From Chitinophagaceae bacterium UBA4412 (GTDB taxonomy: Bacteria > Bacteroidota > Bacteroidia > Chitinophagales > Chitinophagaceae), in NCBI GenBank assembly GCA_002400445.1, contig DGQO01000220.1, forward strand, positions 2,551 through 8,746: DNA of 6,196 nt. Direction: 5' to 3'. Of the stretch, positions 1-4,375 are shown piece by piece. The translations under genes were made by a program, and so were the position numbers. Below the pieces are notes generated by a model. That model was not told the DNA's origin, did not search any database, and worked only from the letters and a program-made list of their open reading frames with translations. The number at the start of each line of letters is the position of its first letter. The stretch's first letter is position 1.

Positions 1-66
1 TTTTTATACATAGAAAGTACTTTGAAATCCGATATCGATTTTACTTATTCGACGCTGCAGAATTAA
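1..66 (+). CDS. Possible C-terminal end of an upstream gene (partial)
   Basis: Frame 1 is open from the window edge to a TAA at 64-66 and gives 21 residues of ordinary composition (begins FLYIESTLKS, ends STLQN). No family can be recognised from so short a tail. Two other frames are also plausible: frame 3 is open from the edge to 101, and frame 2 is open from 26 to a TAG at 140-142 without any usual start codon. The frame-2 stretch (NPEEKRVFALEAYFNLKRFL) looks protein-like and could continue frame 1 after a one-base shift near 61-70. The real gene end may therefore be at 66, 101 or 142. This is a weak call because only the edge is visible. Confidence 0.3.
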   Translation, partial: FLYIESTLKSDIDFTYSTLQN

Positions 67-129
67 ATCCAATCCTGAGGAGAAACGTGTTTTTGCATTA
101 GAAGCATACTTTAACCTAAAACGATTTTT

Positions 130-669
130 ATGCAACCTGTAGAGAGAATCGTCATTATGCAAGGAGATGTAACCAAGTTAAAAGCAGATGCAATTGTCAA
201 TACTGCTAATCCATCTTTGCCAGGCAGTGGTGCAGTTGAAGCTGCCATCCAGCGTTCCGGTGGTCCGGAAATTTTAGAAGCATACCAGCAGATCGTGGCA
301 AGGCAAGGCGGGGCAAAAACCGGTGAAGCTGTCATAACGGCCGCGGGCAATTTACCTGCACGTTTTGTGATTCACACAGTGGCACCTGTATGGCAGGGAG
401 GGAAAGCCGGAGAAGAGGAATTACTGGCTTGCTGTTATATGAATTGTCTTCAACTGGCGCAAAAAAATTATTGCGACAGCGTGAGTTTTCCAAACATTGG
501 TACAGGAGGATATCATTTTCCAAAGCGGCTTGCGGCTAGAATATCTGTACATACGGTATGTGCTTTTCTCGAAACGCACGACACACCAAAAAAAGTAAAT
601 ATTGTGTGTAACGGTGATGAAAACTTCCGGCTCTGTTCCGAAATGCTGCATGTGTACGAATGTTTATAA
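130..669 (+). CDS. Macro-domain protein (ADP-ribose binding, possible ADP-ribosyl/O-acetyl-ADP-ribose hydrolase)
   Basis: This 179-residue protein is essentially one macro domain, the usual size for stand-alone MacroD/YmdB-like proteins. Visible motifs in order are IVIMQGDVTKLKADAIVNTAN (7-27, first strand and adenine/ribose contacts), the glycine loop GSGAVE (32-37), KTGEAVIT (63-70), FVIHTVAPVW (79-88), the second phosphate loop IGTGGYHFP (123-131) and the closing strand VNIVCNGDENF (156-166). Family knowledge: these proteins bind ADP-ribose and many remove it from proteins or deacetylate O-acetyl-ADP-ribose, in the cytoplasm. The catalytic Asn matches N27. The partner Asp ten residues later is Glu here (E37), and the usual GGGGVD loop is altered, so activity may differ. 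It has eight cysteines, all in its second half. The start at 130 is preferred because the in-frame Met at 157 would remove most of the first beta strand. No Shine-Dalgarno sequence is visible close to it. The lipoprotein gene follows after 54 bp. Confidence 0.9.
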   Translation: MQPVERIVIMQGDVTKLKADAIVNTANPSLPGSGAVEAAIQRSGGPEILEAYQQIVARQGGAKTGEAVITAAGNLPARFVIHTVAPVWQGGKAGEEELLACCYMNCLQLAQKNYCDSVSFPNIGTGGYHFPKRLAARISVHTVCAFLETHDTPKKVNIVCNGDENFRLCSEMLHVYECL

Positions 670-723
670 TTTGAGGCATAATATTGGAAGTTGTTGGGTA
701 TGATTCAACACAAAATCTCTGGA

Positions 724-1212
724 ATGAAACTTCTTATTTTTAGCGCTCTTCTCATTAGCGTTGCGGCTTGTACCACGCAAACAACCACTACTACAGAGGA
801 ACTCGACCTGAAAAAGCAAGCACTTGATCTCAAAGAACAGGAGCTTAAAATGAGGGCAGATTCTCTTGCCAATGTGAGTATGGGCGTGCAAGACAGTCTA
901 TCCATACAGGGGACTGTAGCAAAATCGCCTCAGAATCTTGAAGCATTACTTGGCTATTGGGTAAAACCCAAGGCAGATAGTATTCATATAAAATTCTATC
1001 GGGACGGTTTTTTCACCATGAGCGACTACAATAAAGAAAAAAGAAAAATTGAGCTACTTTCTGGTAAGTATAGTCTTGAAGGCGGCACCCTGGTTTTATT
1101 GTACAACGACAGGCCAAAGCAATCGTTTTCCTTCACGCAGGGATCTGGCAATGACAAGAACTTTTACATTCGCAACAGCGATAATTTCTTCATTAAATCT
1201 ACCGAGCCTTAA
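724..1212 (+). CDS. Small lipoprotein with coiled-coil segment, unknown function
   Basis: This is a 162-residue protein. The N-terminus is a classic lipoprotein signal peptide: Met-Lys, a hydrophobic run (LLIFSALLISV) and a lipobox VAAC with the modified Cys at residue 16. It should be anchored in a membrane facing the periplasm or cell surface. After the Cys come a Thr-rich linker (17-24), a charged heptad-like helix (about 25-48, LDLKKQALDLKEQELKMRA), and a C-terminal domain (about 73-159) rich in predicted beta strands. That domain begins LLGYW and continues with FYRDGFFTM and GKYSLEGGTLVLLY, a pattern reminiscent of lipocalin-like small lipoproteins. This last point is inference only. The frame is also open upstream to TTG 691 and ATG 700, but a start at 724 puts the signal peptide at the very N-terminus and is preferred. 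The stop TAA shares its last base with the ATG of the next gene. Confidence 0.8.
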   Translation: MKLLIFSALLISVAACTTQTTTTTEELDLKKQALDLKEQELKMRADSLANVSMGVQDSLSIQGTVAKSPQNLEALLGYWVKPKADSIHIKFYRDGFFTMSDYNKEKRKIELLSGKYSLEGGTLVLLYNDRPKQSFSFTQGSGNDKNFYIRNSDNFFIKSTEP

Positions 1213-1595
1213 TGGAAGAAAGCGATATCAAAAAACAGCACATCAGCGATCATCTTGCTAATGAGCGTACTCTCCTGGCGTGGATTCGTACAGCCATCGG
1301 GATAATGGCTTTTGGTTTTGTTGTTGTGAAATTTTCCTTATTTGTAAAGCAGATATCCTTACTGCTGGGGCATGTGCCCATGCCCCAAGCCCGCGGCTAT
1401 TCTGCTATTTTGGGTATTATGCTGGTAGCTATTGGAGCTATCACTTCTGTATTAGCGTATTTGCGTTATCGAAAAACAAAATCACAGATTAGTGAACAGG
1501 TGTTTCAGAGTTCTTCACTATTGATCAGCCTGCTAACGGGCTCTATATTTCTCATTAGTATCTTCCTCATCTGGTATCTCGTCATCAGTACTTAA
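1212..1595 (+). CDS. DUF202/YidH-family inner-membrane protein
   Basis: This 127-residue membrane protein belongs to the DUF202 (YidH-like) family. The hallmark is the N-terminal stretch HLANERTLLAWIRTAIGIM (residues 14-32), which runs into the first membrane helix (about 24-45). Two more hydrophobic segments follow at about 63-84 and 102-124, giving the three-helix layout and length normal for the family. The segment between helices 2 and 3 is positively charged (RYRKTKSQ) and is probably cytoplasmic. The molecular function of DUF202 proteins is not established. The ATG overlaps the stop of the lipoprotein gene by one base (TAATG), which suggests coupled translation and perhaps a shared envelope role. 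The next gene on the right converges from the opposite strand. Confidence 0.9.
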   Translation: MEESDIKKQHISDHLANERTLLAWIRTAIGIMAFGFVVVKFSLFVKQISLLLGHVPMPQARGYSAILGIMLVAIGAITSVLAYLRYRKTKSQISEQVFQSSSLLISLLTGSIFLISIFLIWYLVIST

Positions 1596-1619
1596 GGCTG
1601 GGGCCTTTCCTCATTTTTC
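1594..1619 (+). terminator. Possible weak terminator after the DUF202 gene
   Basis: The stem AAGGC (1594-1598) and GCCTT (1603-1607) enclose the loop TGGG and overlap the stop codon. A pyrimidine- and T-rich run follows (to about 1619, including TTTTT at 1614-1618). Position and strand fit the end of the rightward genes. The stem is only 5 bp and the T-run is separated from it, so the downstream palindromes may be the real transcription end. Confidence 0.35.
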
Positions 1620-1703
1620 CTTTCTTGCTAGACGGGCGGAGCCCTTCGGGCTAGACTTGTCTTTTTGTTTCTTTTGTGACAAGACAAAAGAAAAGGAAGA
1701 AAC
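1611..1703. repeat. Composite palindromic intergenic element (REP-like candidate)
   Basis: Several nested structures are visible. AGCCC (1640-1644) and GGGCT (1648-1652) form a stem around a TTC loop. TTTCTTTTGT (1668-1677) and ACAAAAGAAA (1684-1693) form a perfect 10-bp stem around GACAAG. GCTAGAC occurs twice as a direct repeat (1627-1633 and 1650-1656). An outer, imperfect pyrimidine/purine pairing links about 1614-1626 with about 1688-1702. From memory, very similar TTTGTTTCTTTTGTG-type palindromes recur between genes in Chitinophagaceae-like genomes, which suggests a dispersed element. That recurrence cannot be tested from this window. The outer limits given here are approximate. Confidence 0.55.
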
Positions 1704-1736
1704 GCAATACAGCGGCTGCTTTACGGATTTCATTAA

Positions 1737-1769
1737 AGTGTTGACAACCTTTCAAAGGTTGTCAACACT
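1737..1769. repeat. Perfect 16-bp inverted repeat
   Basis: The left arm AGTGTTGACAACCTTT (1737-1752) and right arm AAAGGTTGTCAACACT (1754-1769) are exact reverse complements around a single C at 1753. As RNA or single-stranded DNA this would form a long hairpin with a five- or seven-base loop on either strand. No strong T-run follows on either side, so it is not a textbook intrinsic terminator. It may still block read-through between the converging genes, or be a REP-like unit. It lies 33 bp from the composite element. Confidence 0.8.
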
Positions 1770-1940
1770 AACATCATTGAGTAAGCATTCCCGGCTTGTG
1801 GCCTTTCTTTCTGAGGCGTGCTTCGAAAACTTCTGCCGGATATGAGTGAATCGGCTTAAGCAAAATAGTATTCCTTTTCACCCCAGGTATGCTTTTAAAT
1901 CCTGTCTTGAAGAGGAGCGAAAGCCAACAGTCTTTCTACT

Positions 1941-1970
1941 TAAAAACAAAGGCCTGCGAAAATGCAGGCC
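1941..1970 (-). terminator. Rho-independent terminator of the hppA-nfnA-nfnB operon
   Basis: The perfect 7-bp GC-rich stem GGCCTGC (1951-1957) and GCAGGCC (1964-1970) encloses a six-base loop. Read on the minus strand, the stem is followed directly by a T-rich tail, TTTGTTTTTA (complement of 1941-1950). It sits about 30 bp past the nfnB stop codon, the expected distance. The other strand lacks a continuous T-run after the stem, so it should act mainly leftward. Confidence 0.88.
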
Positions 1971-2000
1971 AGTTGGTTGTTTTGGGTTTATTAGGATCGT

Positions 2001-3506
2001 TTATTTTTCTGTTGAGATTTGCTTTGCCAGCATTTCATTGATGGCCGCTGCGCTTTTACGGCCTTCACCCATGGCCAGGATAACCGTAGCAGCACCTAAC
2101 ACAATATCTCCACCGGCAAAAATTTTGTCCATTGATGTTTTTTGTTGTTCGTCTACTATAATATTTCCTCTTTTGTTTACCTGTAGTTGGGGTGTGGTTT
2201 GGCTAATGAGAGGGTTGCTTCCATTCCCTACAGCTATAATTACAGTATCTGCTTCCATTGAAAACTCGCTGCCTTTTATTTCAACCGGTGATCTTCTGCC
2301 GGAAGCATCAGCTTCTCCCAATTCATAACGCACGCATTCAACTGCACGCACACGACCGTTCTCATCACCAATAATCTGTTTTGCATTTTGCAGGAGATAA
2401 AATTCAACGCCTTCCTCCTTTGCATGTTCCTGTTCTTCTTTACGGGCAGGCATTTCATTTTCGGTACGCCGGTATACCACGGCTACATGCTCTGCACCTA
2501 ATCGCATAGCCATTCTGCTTGCATCCATGGCCACATTACCACCACCAAAGACCACAACCTTTCGGGATACAAACATTGGCGTGTCTGCATTCTTTTCAAA
2601 TGCTTTCATCAGGTTTGCTCTTGTAAGGTATTCATTGGCAGAAAAGACGCCTACCAGGTTTTCTCCGGGAATGCCCATAAATACCGGCAAGCCGGCACCT
2701 GTGCCCACGAAGGCTGCATCAAAGCCGTCTTTTTCCAGCAGATCTGTAAGCTTGCGGGTGCGTCCTACTACAAAGTTTGTTTTGATCTCCACGCCCATGG
2801 CCTGGAGGGTTTCAATTTCTTTATCAATAATTTCATTTGGCAGCCTGAATTCCGGGATACCGTAGCGCAATACGCCACCAAGTTTATGAAACGCTTCAAA
2901 TATTGTAACGTCGTGGCCTGCTCTGCGACAGTCTGCTGCTACCACTAATCCGGCAGGGCCGCTACCAATTACAGCTACTTTTTTTCCCGTGGCCGGCCCC
3001 ACGTGCGGCACCACAGTTTTATTGTTTTTGCGTTCCCAGTCTGCCACGAATCTTTCCAGGCGACCAATGGCTACAGACTGGTCGATATCTTTTAAAGACT
3101 TGCCTAGTGTACAATGCAATTGACATTGCTTCTCCTGCGGGCATACCCTGCCGCATACGGCAGGTAGCAGTGTTGTTTGCTTGATGATGGTTACCGCCTT
3201 TTCCATATTTCCCTCAGCTACTTCCTTAATAAAACCAGGGATATCAATTTGCACCGGGCAACCTATGATGCAATTTTTCTTTGCGCATTGCAGGCAGCGA
3301 ATAGCTTCCACACGGGCTTGCTCATAGCTGTACCCGAGCGCCACTTCCTCCATATTATGCGCTCTTATCTGTGGATCCTGTACCGGCATATCCTGCGCAG
3401 GAATTTTCTGGCGCTCTTTTACTTTAAGCGTAGCGGCACTATCACCCAGCTTTTCAAGTAGGCAGGAGGCTTCTGCTGTTAGGTCTTTTGCTTTACGAAA
3501 ACTCAT
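2001..3506 (-). CDS. nfnB: NfnB/GltD-like FAD-NAD(P) oxidoreductase with two iron-sulfur cluster motifs
   Basis: This 501-residue protein is probably the large subunit of NADH-dependent reduced ferredoxin:NADP+ oxidoreductase. It resembles the small subunit of glutamate synthase. Two cysteine sets for [4Fe-4S] binding lie at C71, C74, C79, C83 (RCLQC...CIIGCP) and C118, C122, C128, C132 (CGRVCP...CQLHC). They are followed by an FAD Rossmann motif VAVIGSGPAGL (177-187), an NAD(P) motif VVVFGGGNVAMD (317-328), the NADPH-contact stretch YRRTENEMPA (345-354) and the C-terminal FAD motif AGGD (464-467). The frame extends upstream to 3551, but ATG 3506 overlaps the nfnA stop as ATGA and is preferred. 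Even so, about 33 residues precede the usual family start near KIPAQDMPVQDP. No glutamate synthase large subunit is in view, and an NfnA-type partner lies directly upstream, so Nfn (or the related sulfide dehydrogenase SudA) fits better than GltD. It is cytoplasmic and is the last gene of the operon. Confidence 0.85.
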   Translation of the reverse strand: MSFRKAKDLTAEASCLLEKLGDSAATLKVKERQKIPAQDMPVQDPQIRAHNMEEVALGYSYEQARVEAIRCLQCAKKNCIIGCPVQIDIPGFIKEVAEGNMEKAVTIIKQTTLLPAVCGRVCPQEKQCQLHCTLGKSLKDIDQSVAIGRLERFVADWERKNNKTVVPHVGPATGKKVAVIGSGPAGLVVAADCRRAGHDVTIFEAFHKLGGVLRYGIPEFRLPNEIIDKEIETLQAMGVEIKTNFVVGRTRKLTDLLEKDGFDAAFVGTGAGLPVFMGIPGENLVGVFSANEYLTRANLMKAFEKNADTPMFVSRKVVVFGGGNVAMDASRMAMRLGAEHVAVVYRRTENEMPARKEEQEHAKEEGVEFYLLQNAKQIIGDENGRVRAVECVRYELGEADASGRRSPVEIKGSEFSMEADTVIIAVGNGSNPLISQTTPQLQVNKRGNIIVDEQQKTSMDKIFAGGDIVLGAATVILAMGEGRKSAAAINEMLAKQISTEK

Positions 3507-4363
3507 ACCTGTAATGTTTTTTGCGGATCCGTTGCTTTTTGTACAAAGCATTTAAACTTTTTTGTCTCGATGCTTTTGTAGGCATTCAGGCGCAAAATCA
3601 TGTTATCGAAATCTACAAGGTGGCCGTCAAATTCAGGGCCATCCACACATACAAATTTTACGTCTTTACCCACGTTTACCCTGCATCCACCACACATTCC
3701 TGTACCATCAATCATGATCGTATTGAGTGAAACCTGGGTGAATATCTTGTATGGCCGGGTTGTTTCTGCACAAAATTTCATCATAACAGGTGGGCCAATA
3801 GCAATGACCATATCAGGCGGCTCATTGCTCTCGCAGAGCTCTTTCAAAGGCACTGTTACGAGGCTTTGCCGGCCATAAGATCCATCATCAGTACAGGGGA
3901 TATACTCATCTGCGATTGCCCTCATTTCTTTTTCCAGTATTACAAGTTCTTTATTGCGGGCTCCTGTAATAATGGTTACATGATTACCTGCTGCTTTCAA
4001 GGCCTGGGCAATGGGGTGCATGGGTGCCACGCCAATACCTCCGCCTATACATACCACTCTTCCAAAATTTTGGATATGTGTGGGTTGGCCAAGTGGACCC
4101 ACAAGCGCTGGCAGGCAATCACCTGGTTCTAACTTTGAGAGTTCACTTGTGGTTTTGCCCACTACCTGGAAGATGATGGTAATAGAGCCTTCTGTTTCAT
4201 CAGCATCGGCAATGGTGAGTGGAATTCGCTCGCCCACATCGTCATTCGTTTGAAGGATAATAAACTGGCCTGCCTTGCGCTCGCCCGCAATGAGCGGCGC
4301 ATAAAGGCGCATCAGGTACACGTCCTGCGAAAGTTGTTTTTTATATAAGATCTCATTCATCAT
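3503..4363 (-). CDS. nfnA: NfnA-type FAD/[2Fe-2S] oxidoreductase subunit (sulfide/dihydroorotate dehydrogenase-like)
   Basis: This 286-residue protein has the ferredoxin-NADP reductase fold. The flavin-contact motif RIPLTIAD (46-53) lies in the beta-barrel half. The nucleotide half has GGGIGVAP (107-114) and IAIGPPVMMK (187-196). A C-terminal cluster site has MCGGC (C224, C227) and FVCVDGPEFDGHLVDFD (C239). Only three Cys are present. In solved Nfn structures I recall an Asp completing the [2Fe-2S] cluster, and D219 is a candidate here. Family role: small subunit that binds NAD(H) and transfers electrons between NADH, ferredoxin and the NADPH-side NfnB subunit. A SudB-like sulfide dehydrogenase role is an alternative. 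The tail after about residue 263 is roughly 20 residues longer than I expect for the family. The start is ATG 4363, with ATG 4360 also possible. It lies 12 bp after the hppA stop, and its own stop overlaps the nfnB start. Confidence 0.87.
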   Translation of the reverse strand: MMNEILYKKQLSQDVYLMRLYAPLIAGERKAGQFIILQTNDDVGERIPLTIADADETEGSITIIFQVVGKTTSELSKLEPGDCLPALVGPLGQPTHIQNFGRVVCIGGGIGVAPMHPIAQALKAAGNHVTIITGARNKELVILEKEMRAIADEYIPCTDDGSYGRQSLVTVPLKELCESNEPPDMVIAIGPPVMMKFCAETTRPYKIFTQVSLNTIMIDGTGMCGGCRVNVGKDVKFVCVDGPEFDGHLVDFDNMILRLNAYKSIETKKFKCFVQKATDPQKTLQV

Positions 4364-4375
4364 TGCTCTGGCGCA

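Larger units (their letters stand above)
1596..2000. other. Non-coding gap between converging gene sets
   Basis: This stretch of about 405 bp lies between the stop of the DUF202 gene and the stop of nfnB on the other strand. Short open frames occur on the plus strand, but none has recognisable protein features, and they run across palindromes or antisense into nfnB. It contains a possible weak terminator, a composite palindromic element (1611-1703), a perfect inverted repeat (1737-1769) and a strong leftward terminator (1941-1970). I see no gene, RNA or mobile-element coding sequence between 1770 and 1940. Confidence 0.75.

Noticed and set aside
17..24. GTACTTTG as a Bacteroidota-type -7 promoter element
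   Set aside because: It is one base short of the TAnnTTTG consensus, has no matching upstream TTG element in view, and may lie inside the end of a gene.
77..101. A ribosome-binding-like GAGGAG followed by GTG at 87
   Set aside because: That frame ends after four codons at TAG (99-101) and is not in frame with the macro-domain protein, whose start is at 130.
1657..2328. Two consecutive plus-strand open frames (1657-1845 and 1846-2328)
   Set aside because: The first runs through palindromic repeats. The second has a non-ATG start and is mostly antisense to nfnB. Neither has recognisable protein motifs.
2001..3551. Calling the FAD/iron-sulfur protein the glutamate synthase small subunit, or starting it at 3551
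   Set aside because: No large subunit is nearby and an NfnA-type partner is immediately upstream. The start at 3551 would overlap nfnA by 49 bases, whereas ATG 3506 gives a normal ATGA overlap.
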